Positions 5,846-14,272 of a stretch of DNA of 35,443 bases are shown piece by piece. Each line of letters begins with the position of its first letter. The first letter of the stretch is position 1. A model generated the notes under the pieces. The model was not told the origin of the DNA and searched no databases. It saw only the letters and a list, made by a program, of their open reading frames with translations. The stretch is from Chloroflexota bacterium (lineage in GTDB: Bacteria; Chloroflexota; Anaerolineae; Anaerolineales; RBG-16-64-43), in contig JAPLGX010000169.1 of the NCBI GenBank assembly GCA_026389925.1, forward strand, positions 1-35,443. Direction: 5' to 3'. A program made the position numbers and the translations under genes.

Positions 5846-8719
5846 ATGTGGAAAACGCTGCGTGCGGCCCGGCATCACCGCTTGAGGCGCACTCGGCGGT
5901 GGTTGCGTGCGCCCGCAGGCAGCCTCGGCCGTCTGCGCCCGGCGGCAGTCCTCGCCCGCCTGGCGGCTGCGTTGCTGGGCGTCGCGGGCCTCATCCTCCT
6001 TTTGGCCGCCGCCTACTCGCTGTGGAGCGCGATCACATTGTTCCCCGCGGCAAGGGCGGCCTCGCGCGTGCGGCTCGATATCCCCGGCCCGCCCTACACC
6101 TCGCCGCGCTTTGTCGATCGAACTGGCAGCCGACTGCTCTCCTCGGTGGCGGACGCCGCTCACACGCCGTATTGGCTTTCGATCTCTTCCTCAGGAGAGG
6201 GACATGCAGTGCCGCCACTCGCTCTCGCCGCGGCACAGCTTGCGCTGGGTATCGACACAACGAGCCGACCGGCGGGGGTGGGCGCCGGGCTGACCGCCAT
6301 AGCGCACAGCCTCAAAGGAACGATGGACGCCGCCGGGTTGGCGGCCGAGGGCTTGGCCGAGCGGCCGGATTTGGCGGCGACCTTCGCCACCCGCCCGATG
6401 GCGCGGGCCATCCTGGCCGGTGAATTGGCCTCACGCTATTCGACTCAAGAACTCCTTGAGTGGTCCCTCAACACGCAGCCGTACGGTCATCTGACCCGCG
6501 GCCTGGACGCGGCGGCGCTCGAGGACTATGGCGTGCATGCGGAGCGGCTGGGGCTTGCCGAGTGGGCGACGCTGGCCGCGCTCTCGAGCCAGCCTGAGCT
6601 CGGCGGCAATGTGCATGCACTCGCCGCGGCACGCAATATTCTGGTGCGGCAATTGCGCGAGCGCGGATTGGTCGATGCGGCCTCTGCCGCAACGGCCGTG
6701 GCGGCCACTCCCGTCATTCAACCGGCGGTCTCCGCCCTCAGCCCGGTCACTTCGGACTTCCTCGCCCTGGCACGGAGTCAACTCGAAGAGCAAGAAACGC
6801 GGCTTGCGGCGAGTGCGACACCCCTTGTGGTCACGACCAGCCTCGACAGTGAGATGCAGTTGCAGGCGCTGTGCGCGGCGCAAACCGTGCTGGCCCGCGC
6901 TCAATCGGGTACTGCCGTAACGGCGATGCCCACCCTGGACGGACGCGAATGCGCCGCGGCAGAGTTCCTCGACACAGCGCAGCCGGCCGGCGAGGCCGAC
7001 CTGGCCGTGGCAGTCTGGGATGTCGAGCGGTCGGAATTGCTCGCCTATTTCACCTCCGCTCGCGGCAAGAGCGGCAGCGAAGCTTACGGTCAGGCAGGCA
7101 CGGCCGTCCTGCCGTTTGTCTATCTCACGGCCTTTGCCAAAGGGTATACACCCGGCACCATGGTGTTGGACGTGCCTCAGGCAGTTGGGCAAGCGCAAGG
7201 CACGCGGGTGACGCCCACGAACCTCGACGGCCGCTACCTCGGCCCGATGCTGGCCAGCCAGGCGCTGCGCGAGGAGCGCATCGTGCCGGCCGTCAGTGCG
7301 ATGGCCGATGTGGGCGGCGACAATCTGCGTCAGACGCTGACCGGCGTGGGCCTGGGTGCGCTGGCCGATACTGCGGGCGGCCTGCCGGGCCTGTTCAGCC
7401 AGCAGGGTGAGCTGTCGCTGCTCGAGCTGACGCGAGCCTATGCCATCTTCGCCGCGGGGGGCCTCGATCGTGCAGCTTCGGCCAACGGCCTGCCCATTCT
7501 CATTCTTGCGGCTCGCGACCCAGGCGGGAACTCGGTGATGCCCGCCGCGCAGGTCGAGCCGCGTCTCGTCCTCAGCCGCGGACTGGCCTACCTCATCCAG
7601 GATGGCCTCCGCCGGGAAGTGCTTGCCAGCAACGGCTCGCGTGCACCGTCCGGCGCGCTGGCTGCCGGGAGCAGCCTGAGCGGGATCCATCACTGGGCGT
7701 TCGCGTTCGATTCCCGTCTGGTTGTCGGCGTGCTGGCGACTTCAACGGGCCCTTCGGACGGTTCGCTGGATAACATCGCCGAGCCCGTCGCACGAGCGGT
7801 TCTGGCGTGGTCCGCCGGATCTTATGCGTCCGCGCAATTGGCTCAGCCGCCGGAGGTGAGCCGAGTGCGCGTGTGCTCGCCCTCCGGGATGCTTCCCACA
7901 CCGGCTTGCCAGCAGGTTGTCAGCGAAGTGTTTCTTTCGGGCACTGAGCCCACGTCCGACGATACCTACTATCAGTCCGTGGCGATCAATCGCGAAACTG
8001 GGCGGCGTGCCACGCTGTGGACTCCGACGGCGCTGGTGGAAAACGTGGGCTTCGTCAACCCGCCGCCAGCCGCCCGCGAGTGGGCTTTGGCCAATGGGTT
8101 GGTACTTGCGCCCCAGGAATACGACACGCTGCCTTTGGCTTTCGAAGCCACACCCGATCTGATCATTCGCGCACCGGCACCCTTTGCCATCGTGCGCGGC
8201 CCGGTGGAGGTGCATGGCACCGCGGCCACGCCCGAGATGGTTCACTTCCGGCTGGAGGCTGGCGAGGGACTCTACCCGCAGCGGTGGCTGCTTCTGGCCG
8301 AGGGCGATAAGCCTCTCACGGGGGCGCTGCTGGCGACGTGGGATACGGCCGCGCTGGACGGCACGGTCTCGCTGCAAGTCAGCACGACCGACGCGCAAGG
8401 CAACTTGCGCCGCATGGCTGTTCCGCTGACGGTGGACAACCAGGCGCCGGAGGTGCACTTCGCGACACCAGCGGCACAGGGTCGAGTCGATCTGCCGCGT
8501 GCGGCCCCGCTGGCAGCGGTGGTGGAGGCCAGCGACAATTATGGTGTGCAGCGGGTCGAGCTGATCCTTGACGGGCACGTCGTCATCGTATTCGAGCGCG
8601 CGCCATACTCGATGAGATGGAGCGGCCTCCCGGCCGGGCGGCATACCCTCCAGGCACGCGCCTACGACGCGGCGGGCAATTCGGCGCTCACGCCGATGCT
8701 CGAGATCGAAATCAACTGA
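5846..8719 (+). CDS. Class A penicillin-binding protein homolog, catalytically degenerate
   Basis: A 957-residue protein with the layout of a bifunctional PBP: basic N terminus, membrane anchor near residues 35-58, glycosyltransferase-like domain (about 75-260), transpeptidase-like domain (about 310-640) and C-terminal Ig-like modules (about 770-957, with VDNQAPEVHFATP). Homology is clear from ELLEWSLNTQPYGHLTRGLDAA and GLAEWATLAALSSQPE. The catalytic residues are nevertheless missing. The usual EDxxFxxHPG region reads LALGIDTTSRPAG. The SxxK position reads T419-A-V-L422 (AGTAVLPFVYLTAF). The SxN position reads ERI (EERIVPAV). The KTG region reads AAGSSLSG. It is therefore probably a structural or regulatory pseudoenzyme of the cell envelope. 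The frame is intact over 2.9 kb, so it is unlikely to be a decaying gene. The lipoprotein gene follows. Confidence 0.85.
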   Translation: MWKTLRAARHHRLRRTRRWLRAPAGSLGRLRPAAVLARLAAALLGVAGLILLLAAAYSLWSAITLFPAARAASRVRLDIPGPPYTSPRFVDRTGSRLLSSVADAAHTPYWLSISSSGEGHAVPPLALAAAQLALGIDTTSRPAGVGAGLTAIAHSLKGTMDAAGLAAEGLAERPDLAATFATRPMARAILAGELASRYSTQELLEWSLNTQPYGHLTRGLDAAALEDYGVHAERLGLAEWATLAALSSQPELGGNVHALAAARNILVRQLRERGLVDAASAATAVAATPVIQPAVSALSPVTSDFLALARSQLEEQETRLAASATPLVVTTSLDSEMQLQALCAAQTVLARAQSGTAVTAMPTLDGRECAAAEFLDTAQPAGEADLAVAVWDVERSELLAYFTSARGKSGSEAYGQAGTAVLPFVYLTAFAKGYTPGTMVLDVPQAVGQAQGTRVTPTNLDGRYLGPMLASQALREERIVPAVSAMADVGGDNLRQTLTGVGLGALADTAGGLPGLFSQQGELSLLELTRAYAIFAAGGLDRAASANGLPILILAARDPGGNSVMPAAQVEPRLVLSRGLAYLIQDGLRREVLASNGSRAPSGALAAGSSLSGIHHWAFAFDSRLVVGVLATSTGPSDGSLDNIAEPVARAVLAWSAGSYASAQLAQPPEVSRVRVCSPSGMLPTPACQQVVSEVFLSGTEPTSDDTYYQSVAINRETGRRATLWTPTALVENVGFVNPPPAAREWALANGLVLAPQEYDTLPLAFEATPDLIIRAPAPFAIVRGPVEVHGTAATPEMVHFRLEAGEGLYPQRWLLLAEGDKPLTGALLATWDTAALDGTVSLQVSTTDAQGNLRRMAVPLTVDNQAPEVHFATPAAQGRVDLPRAAPLAAVVEASDNYGVQRVELILDGHVVIVFERAPYSMRWSGLPAGRHTLQARAYDAAGNSALTPMLEIEIN

Positions 8720-8768
8720 CGGACCGTGGGATGAGATAGAATCGATTCGCGAGGATGCCGGGTTCGAT

Positions 8769-9518
8769 ATGCGCATGACAGTCGGGAGAGGGTTTTTCAC
8801 GCTTGTCTTGGCGGGGCTGGCTTCGGCGTGCAGCCTGCGATTGGGCGCGCCCACGCCCGGTCCGGCGACCATCGCGGCCCTGACGGTTCAGGCCGTGCTC
8901 ACTCAGGTGGCACGCGACCACACGCCGACGCCTGGGCTGGCGATCACGCCGGGCTTGCCCACCGCCACGCCGGTGGCGCTGCCGAGCGCCACCTTGCGCG
9001 CGCAGCCGACTTTCTTTCCCACCGAAACCGATACTCCCATCCCGTGCTATCGCATGCAATTCGTTGCCGATGTCACTCTGCCCGACAACTCGCAAGTCAA
9101 GCCGGCGGATACGGTTGTCAAGACTTGGCGCCTGAAGAACGTAGGCGCGTGCATCTGGGGACCCGACGCGCAGATCGTGTTTTTCAGCGGCGACCGGATG
9201 GGCGGTCCGCAAAACCAGGCGATAGGCAAGACGATTCCTCCGGGCGGCGAGAGCGAGATCAGCATCACCTTGGTTACCCCCACCCAGGCCGGCACCTTCA
9301 TGGGTTACTGGATGTTGCGCAGCCCGGATGGGATCCGTTTTGGTTACGGCGTGCAAGGCGATCAAGCTTTTTGGGTGCAGTTGGTGGTCGTGGGCACGCC
9401 CACCGGAACGCTCAGCCCGACGCCCTCGCAAACGGCAACCGCCACCCCGCCCGCGACGCTGACGCCCACGCCTTCGCTGACCCCGACCGAGACTCCCACC
9501 CCCACCCCGACATCGTGA
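8769..9518 (+). CDS. Lipoprotein with NBR1-Ig-like domain and Thr/Pro-rich tail
   Basis: A 249-residue predicted lipoprotein. A signal peptide ends in the lipobox LASAC (cysteine near residue 21). A Thr/Pro linker follows, then an Ig-like domain at about 95-215. Residues such as VVKTWRLKNVGACIWGP, IPPGGESEISI and GTFMGYWMLRSPDG match the family named after human NBR1 and common in Chloroflexota. The C terminus is a Thr/Pro-rich tail that probably spans the envelope or is glycosylated. ATG 8769 is taken as the start; ATG 8775 is equally possible. The stop codon overlaps the GTG of the nitrilase gene (GTGA), so the two are translationally coupled. The function is unknown, most likely surface binding. 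Confidence 0.8.
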   Translation: MRMTVGRGFFTLVLAGLASACSLRLGAPTPGPATIAALTVQAVLTQVARDHTPTPGLAITPGLPTATPVALPSATLRAQPTFFPTETDTPIPCYRMQFVADVTLPDNSQVKPADTVVKTWRLKNVGACIWGPDAQIVFFSGDRMGGPQNQAIGKTIPPGGESEISITLVTPTQAGTFMGYWMLRSPDGIRFGYGVQGDQAFWVQLVVVGTPTGTLSPTPSQTATATPPATLTPTPSLTPTETPTPTPTS

Positions 9519-10309
9519 GCACCGCCATCGTGGACATCGTCGTCTCGCTTGCCCAAATGCATGTCGAGGTGGGTCAACCGCAGGCCAACCTCGAGACCGT
9601 GCGTGCCTTTGCGGCGGAGGCGCGCGCTCGCGGCACGCAACTGCTCCTGCTGCCGGAACTGTGGTCCGTGGGTTATGACCTGGCTCATTGGCGCCGGCAC
9701 GCCACGGGTCTGGGCGAGGGTCTGTTCGCAGAGATGAGCCGGGTGGCTCACGAGAGCCGGATGTGGGTAGGCGGCACGCTGCTCGAGGCGGAGGGCGGCC
9801 AGGCCTACAACACCTTTGCTCTCTTCGATGCGGTGGGAGACCTGCGCGCCGCATATCGCAAGGTGCACCTCTTCCGGCTGATGGGCGAGGATCGCTGGCT
9901 GGCGCCGGGTGACCGCTTCGTTACCACGGATCTAGGATGGGGCACGGCCGGGTTGGCGACGTGCTACGACTTACGCTTCCCGGAGATGTTCCGTGCGCTG
10001 GTGAGCCATGGCGCCACGGTGCTGCTTGTGCCGGCGGCCTGGCCCGAGGCGCGCGCGAAACACTGGAGCCTGTTGCTGCGCGCGCGCGCGGTGGAGAACC
10101 AGTGCTTCATGCTGGGCTGCAACTGTACCGGCCGCGCCGGGGATCAAGGCTTTGCCGGGCTCAGCGCCGTCATCGATCCATGGGGTGAGCCATGTGCTGA
10201 GGCGGGCAGCGAGCCGGGCCTCGTCACCGCCACAATCGCTCTCGGCCTGGTCGAGCAGGTGCGGTCAACCTTGCCGGCCCTGGCCGATCGTCGGCCCGAA
10301 CTCTATTGA
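9515..10309 (+). CDS. Nitrilase-superfamily C-N hydrolase (omega-amidase/Nit2-like)
   Basis: A 264-residue carbon-nitrogen hydrolase that cleaves amides through a Cys-Glu-Lys triad. The triad is visible: E48 in LLLLPELWSVGYD, K116 in YRKVHLF and C150 in LATCYDLRFPEMFR. The last block is close to the Nit2/omega-amidase branch, which acts on alpha-ketoglutaramate and alpha-ketosuccinamate. The protein looks cytoplasmic. GTG 9515 overlaps the lipoprotein stop by four bases. The frame is open far upstream in the lipoprotein gene, but that part is a shadow. The substrate cannot be told from sequence alone. Confidence 0.87.
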   Translation: MSTAIVDIVVSLAQMHVEVGQPQANLETVRAFAAEARARGTQLLLLPELWSVGYDLAHWRRHATGLGEGLFAEMSRVAHESRMWVGGTLLEAEGGQAYNTFALFDAVGDLRAAYRKVHLFRLMGEDRWLAPGDRFVTTDLGWGTAGLATCYDLRFPEMFRALVSHGATVLLVPAAWPEARAKHWSLLLRARAVENQCFMLGCNCTGRAGDQGFAGLSAVIDPWGEPCAEAGSEPGLVTATIALGLVEQVRSTLPALADRRPELY

Positions 10310-10370
10310 ACCCGGGCCATGACCGCACCGCGCTTTCGGCGAGCGAGAGTCGTAAGGAAAGGTTTGTTTT

Positions 10371-11270
10371 GTGAGCAGTGAATTGCCCTTGACCGCATCC
10401 CCGCTGATGCTCTCGCCGATCCGATGGGCAGCACGCGCGTTGCGCATGCCCCGCCTATCGCGTGCGGGCATGTATCTGATGAGCGCGTTCGTGGCAACGC
10501 TTGGGCTCATCATGTGGGTCTGGTGGCCGCTGGTCCGCGACTATGTGGCCCTGTTCGACCCACAGCGGCCCCTCTGGAGCCAGATTGACTGGCTGCTGAT
10601 CGGCATCTTCGCCGCCATGTCGATTCTCATCATGGCCGGGGCGGACTTGCGCAGCGACGTGTGGATCGTTGGGGTGGGGTTGGCCGGCGGACTGGCCATC
10701 GAGGGCTGGGGCACGCAGACGCACATCTGGAATTACTTCACACTGGAACGCCCGCCGCTGTGGATCATTCCTGCCTGGCCGATTGCCAGTCTGTCGATTG
10801 ACCGGCTGGTGCGCCTGCTCGCGCGCCTATTGCCGCGTGAGCGCGGGCGGAACTTCGCGATCGCCCACAGCGTTCTCTTCGCCGGCTTTTACGCGTTGAT
10901 GCTGCAATTCGTCTGGCCGACGCGGGGCATGTCGCTCACTCAGGCGGCGCTCGTCATCTGCGCGCTGATCGCATTCACGATGCGCGACCGGCGCACAGCC
11001 GTGCTGACATTCGCGGCGGGTGCGGGATTGGGCTACTTCCTCGAGTTGTGGGGCACGACGCGTGCCTGCTGGACCTACTACACACTGGGGACGCCGCCCT
11101 TGTTTGCGGTGCTGGCCCACGGCATGGCGGCGGTGATCTTCTGGCGTGCGGGCGAGCTGGCGCGCCAGTTGCTCGCGCGCGTGCGCCTGCCCGCGCCGCT
11201 GCGCGCCCGTACCTCCCCGCTCAAGCCTGAACTACTACGCGATGCGCCTCTCCGTACGCAGACCATTTGA
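10371..11270 (+). CDS. Multi-pass membrane protein with an internal repeat, function unknown
   Basis: A 299-residue protein with about seven or eight hydrophobic segments and a basic C-terminal tail. Two similar blocks lie about 114 residues apart: E111-GWGTQTHIWNYFTLERPPL and E225-LWGTTRACWTYYTLGTPPL. The shared pattern is E-x-WGT-x4-W-x-Y-x-TL-x2-PPL, which suggests an ancient duplication and a conserved polar site in the membrane. The layout loosely recalls carotenoid-pathway membrane proteins with a repeated acidic/Trp motif, but I cannot assign a family. The start is GTG 10371; AAGGAAAGG lies somewhat far upstream. A convergent junction with repeat B follows. Confidence 0.7.
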   Translation: MSSELPLTASPLMLSPIRWAARALRMPRLSRAGMYLMSAFVATLGLIMWVWWPLVRDYVALFDPQRPLWSQIDWLLIGIFAAMSILIMAGADLRSDVWIVGVGLAGGLAIEGWGTQTHIWNYFTLERPPLWIIPAWPIASLSIDRLVRLLARLLPRERGRNFAIAHSVLFAGFYALMLQFVWPTRGMSLTQAALVICALIAFTMRDRRTAVLTFAAGAGLGYFLELWGTTRACWTYYTLGTPPLFAVLAHGMAAVIFWRAGELARQLLARVRLPAPLRARTSPLKPELLRDAPLRTQTI

Positions 11271-11271
11271 C

Positions 11272-11294
11272 CACTGAGAGCACGGAGAACACAG
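11272..11294. repeat. Dispersed repeat family B, fragment
   Basis: CACTGAGAGCACGGAGAACACAG lies just after the membrane protein stop, in the convergent gap 11271-11457. Its 14 bases CACGGAGAACACAG (11281-11294) are the exact reverse complement of 25128-25141 in the hairpin of the other copy. No second arm is evident here, so it looks like a single arm or decayed copy. Confidence 0.6.
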
Positions 11295-11457
11295 TCAAGC
11301 TGACGGGTATCAACCGCGGACGAGCCATGTGCCGGGGGACGTCCCGCACCCTGGGGCTCAAGCGACCTGCCTGGTAGCGATGCAGAGTCTGGTCCTCTGG
11401 GCGGTCTCGGCGTACTCGGTGGTGAGACACCCGCCGCCGCGGGTGCTGCTTCTTGCT

Positions 11458-12210
11458 CTATCCGCCAGTTTTCTCGACCACCCACAGATGAGAAAGGCCG
11501 AAAGCGCGCAGAGGCGTGTTTTCGAGGGCTTGCAGCACGCCGCGCAGCAGGCGCCCCAGACGGGGCGCGCGGGCTACGATGTTGTCGTACCCGCCGAAGA
11601 CGATCGTGCGCTGCACCGGGTGCGCCGGCAGGCCGCGCAGCAGCCCATCGAGTTCGCGTGAGGTGTAGGCGCGAACATGAGGCGCCAGGCGGTCGCGCCA
11701 TGAGCGGGGCAGGTAGTTGACGAGCGGGATATTGCCGAAGTGGTAGCGCCCGCGCCAATACACACCGTGGGTCTCGAAGGGGTAACTGCGATTCGGCACG
11801 AAGAGGACCAGCCGGCCGCCGGGCCGCAGCACGCGCATGATCTCGCGCAGCGCCTGGCGATCATCCGCCACGTGTTCGAGCACTTCGTTGGAGAGGACCA
11901 GGTCGAACGAGGTCGAGGCGAAGGGCAACGCCTCCGCCTGGCCGGCGAGCAGCCCCGCGATTCCTGCTCGCGAGCCCTCACGCACGCGTTCGATCTCGAT
12001 ATCCAAGCCGGCCACGGAGCGCGCGAAGGGCCGCAAGGCGCGGACGTACATCCCCAGCCCGCAGCCATCCACGAGCACGCGCGCCGAGGCGAGCTGCGGC
12101 GCGGCACGTCGGATCATCTGCAACCGGCGCTCTTGGCCGGCGCGCCACACGTGCGAAGGCTCGCCGCGTTCGGCGGCTTTGCTTAAGCTGGAGGGCTGGT
12201 CCACTGCCAT
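11458..12210 (-). CDS. Class I SAM-dependent methyltransferase
   Basis: A 250-residue Methyltransf_11-type enzyme. SAM-binding motif I is [15 protein letters not shown] (near residue 45). Motif II includes the acidic [10 protein letters not shown]. The motif IV region is [13 protein letters not shown], and [21 protein letters not shown] is the post-motif block typical of the UbiE/COQ5-like family. The C-terminal half ([19 protein letters not shown]) would form the substrate pocket. The substrate is unknown; relatives methylate lipids, quinones or sugars. ATG 12210 lies inside the end of the YhbP-like gene (28-base overlap), so it is the last cistron of the minus-strand run. Confidence 0.85.
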   Translation of the reverse strand: MAVDQPSSLSKAAERGEPSHVWRAGQERRLQMIRRAAPQLASARVLVDGCGLGMYVRALRPFARSVAGLDIEIERVREGSRAGIAGLLAGQAEALPFASTSFDLVLSNEVLEHVADDRQALREIMRVLRPGGRLVLFVPNRSYPFETHGVYWRGRYHFGNIPLVNYLPRSWRDRLAPHVRAYTSRELDGLLRGLPAHPVQRTIVFGGYDNIVARAPRLGRLLRGVLQALENTPLRAFGLSHLWVVEKTGG

Positions 12211-12638
12211 TCCTCTTTGTGGCCGAAGCCTTTGCGGTTATCGACCACGCGCGCCCAGCTCAGCCGGAAGAGGTGCAGCCGGGCGCCGGCCAGCGCTGCC
12301 TGCAACTCACCCACGAACGGAAAGCGGGCGCGGTACACCTGCCAGCCGCGCTCGTGCTGCGCGCCGTCCACAAGCTGCGCCGTCCCGCGCATCTGGGCGC
12401 CGCGGATCTCCTGCCAGGCGCGGCTGGGCGGGAAGAGCGTTACCGCCGCGCGCGGGTCGCGCGCCAGGTTGCGGCCATGCTGCGTGTCGGGTGTGGAGAG
12501 AAGAAAGAATTCGAGCTGCGGGGTGTAGGCGAAGTACACCGCCGCCGCCATCGGCTCGTCCGCAGCGCCTGCCGTGGCTAAAGTGAAAGCGTGGCACTCG
12601 GCGCACAGCTCGAGCAGCGCAGCTACAGTCGGTTCCAT
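12183..12638 (-). CDS. YhbP-like (UPF0306) FMN-binding split-barrel protein
   Basis: A 151-residue protein of the pyridoxamine-phosphate-oxidase-like split-barrel fold, closest in pattern to E. coli YhbP. Shared features are [33 protein letters not shown], the [13 protein letters not shown] block, YRARFPF and the C-terminal [12 protein letters not shown]. Members probably bind a flavin, but the reaction is unproven. ATG 12638 lies inside the last codons of ubiX (16-base overlap). A longer reading of this frame back to 13184 mixes ubiX with out-of-frame sequence and is not a real fusion. Confidence 0.8.
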   Translation of the reverse strand: MEPTVAALLELCAECHAFTLATAGAADEPMAAAVYFAYTPQLEFFLLSTPDTQHGRNLARDPRAAVTLFPPSRAWQEIRGAQMRGTAQLVDGAQHERGWQVYRARFPFVGELQAALAGARLHLFRLSWARVVDNRKGFGHKEEWQWTSPPA

Positions 12639-13184
12639 ACCTTGAGCAGGTCGCTTTCGATGCCCAGCCGCGCCAGAACTCGCCCCACCGTCTGGTCGAC
12701 AATGTCTTGAATCGTGCGCGGGTGAGTGTAAAAGGCGGGTAGCGGAGGCATGATCACCGCGCCGGCCTCGGCGGCCTGCGCCACCAGCCGCAAATGACCC
12801 AGAGGGAGCGGGGTCTCGCGCACCACAAGCACCAGCGGCCGGCCCTCCTTGAGCGTCACGTCGGCTGCGCGCCATAAGATCGGCCAAGTAGGAGGTGGCA
12901 ATCCCCGAGAGGCTCTTCATCGAACACGGGATGACGGCCATGTCGCGCGTGGCAAATGAGCCGGAGGCGATCGCCGCTCCGATGTCGTCGGGCGAATAGC
13001 TGGTATGAGCCAGCGCCTCCACCTGGCTCAGCTTGTATTCGGTCTCCTGGGCAATCGTCACCCGCGCGGCCTTGGAGAGCACCAGGTGCGTCGCGACCTG
13101 AGTGCGCTGCAGCGCCTCCAGCAGGCGAATGCCGTAGGTCACGCCGCTCGCGCCGGTTATCCCCACAACCAATCGTTCGATCAT
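12623..13184 (-). pseudogene. ubiX: UbiX-type flavin prenyltransferase, frameshifted
   Basis: The two halves read UbiX in different frames. From ATG 13184 the N-terminal half has VVGITGASGVTYGIRLLEAL and VIPCSMKSLSGIATSYLADL. From about 12875 down to the stop at 12623, another frame has RAADVTLKEGRPLVLVVRE, TPLPLGHL, MPPLPAFY and a normal C terminus. The break is near GATCTTATGGCGCGC (minus strand, about 12868-12882). Comparison with the family pattern (NLIxRAADV) fits a loss of two bases. Intact UbiX makes prenylated FMN for UbiD decarboxylases. Both halves are well conserved, so a sequencing or assembly error or a very recent mutation is more likely than long decay. No slippery heptamer was seen. 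A UbiD gene is not in the window. Confidence 0.82.
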
Positions 13185-13234
13185 CGCCGGGTCAACTCAC
13201 TCTCTGCCGGCGTCCGCTGCCGGACTGGCCAGCG

Positions 13235-14230
13235 CTAGAAGGGCAACGGCGAGGCCAGCAGGCTCAGCAGCAGCTTGACCGCATTCTCGGCGTCGCTTAG
13301 ATCCACCATCTCGGAAGCGGTGTACAGATAGCGGCACGGCAGGCCCAGGCCCGCGGTCACAATTCCCGCGCGGCTGGTCTGGATGGCCGTCGGATTGGAG
13401 GCGGAGGTATCGAAGACGCCGAGTTGATGCGGCAGGCGCGCCTCGCTGGCCCGCCCCGCCATCCATTCGACGATGCGCGGATCTGAAATGGCGAACCCCT
13501 CGCGTGCGCGGATGACCGGGCCGCGCCCGAGCGCAATGGCCGCCGGGCTGCCGCGCGGAATGTCGCTGGCCGGCGCCGGGCCAAGCGTGAGGGCCACCTC
13601 CGGCTCAAGGCTGTAAGCCGCGGTACGCACGCCGCGCGAGCCCACCTGCTCCTGGACGCTGAACACGAACTGCACTTCATGCGGTGTGCGCTTGAGATGG
13701 CGCAAGGTTTCGAGCAGCACCGCCACGGCCGTCCGCCCGCCGAGGGCTTTGCCCACCAGCCGGCCGTCGATCTCGGCCAGCGAGCGGTCGAACACGGCGG
13801 CCTCGCCCGGTTTGAATGTGCTGCCCTCGCGATCGACGGCGCCCACGTCGACGAAGAGTTGGCGCACGGTTGGGAGAGCCGAGGCCTCGCTGCGCGGCTC
13901 GAGTCCAATCACGCCCACCCGGCCGTCGGCAAAGCGCACCCGCGCGCCCACGCAGTGCAGCGGGTCAAGCGGCCCCAGGGGGGCGAAGCGCAAGAATCCA
14001 TTCTCATCCACATGCGAAACCTGCAGGCCCACTTCGTCCATCGGCGCCGCCAGCATGATGCGCCGGCCGCTGCGCGCCTTCTGCTTGATCACCGCGTGCA
14101 GATTGCCGAGTGGGTCTTCCGAGATGTAGTCCGAGAGACCGCGTAGTTCCGCGCGGATGATCTGCCGCAGCGCGTCTTCGCGCCCGGAGGGGCCGTAGGC
14201 CTCGGATAGTTTGCGGATGAGTGCTTTCAC
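13235..14230 (-). CDS. M42-family peptidase homolog lacking metal ligands
   Basis: A 331-residue member of the M42 (glutamyl/deblocking aminopeptidase, FrvX-like) family. The fold is clear: LSEAYGPSGRE, EDPLGNLHAVIK, GEAAVFD and ENAVKLLL. All five metal-ligand positions differ from active relatives. His of AHMDEVG is P63 (AAPMDEVG). The Asp pair of KALDDR is G164-G165. The second Glu of QEEVG is Q195. The Asp of VLD is G217. The His of RYLH is Y303 (RYLYT). Only the general base E194 remains. It is presumably inactive as a peptidase and may serve as a partner in mixed oligomers. The start is GTG 14230 with GGGAGG 5 bases upstream. It lies 42 bases after the intact paralog. Confidence 0.85.
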   Translation of the reverse strand: MKALIRKLSEAYGPSGREDALRQIIRAELRGLSDYISEDPLGNLHAVIKQKARSGRRIMLAAPMDEVGLQVSHVDENGFLRFAPLGPLDPLHCVGARVRFADGRVGVIGLEPRSEASALPTVRQLFVDVGAVDREGSTFKPGEAAVFDRSLAEIDGRLVGKALGGRTAVAVLLETLRHLKRTPHEVQFVFSVQEQVGSRGVRTAAYSLEPEVALTLGPAPASDIPRGSPAAIALGRGPVIRAREGFAISDPRIVEWMAGRASEARLPHQLGVFDTSASNPTAIQTSRAGIVTAGLGLPCRYLYTASEMVDLSDAENAVKLLLSLLASPLPF

Positions 14231-14272
14231 ATCGTCCTCCCTCAGCGCCCGGCGCAGCGGCGCGGTCGAGCT

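Noticed and set aside
6431-7693. A 420-codon minus-strand open frame inside the PBP gene
   Set aside because: Shadow of the PBP coding frame; no ribosome binding site or family resemblance.
9400-9515. Repeated CCCACC/ACGCC stretches considered as a DNA tandem repeat
   Set aside because: They encode the Thr/Pro-rich protein tail; the periodicity is explained by codons.
12183-13184. An apparent UbiX-YhbP fusion in one 333-codon frame
   Set aside because: The middle 90 codons are out-of-frame ubiX sequence; the true UbiX C terminus is in another frame with its own stop at 12623.
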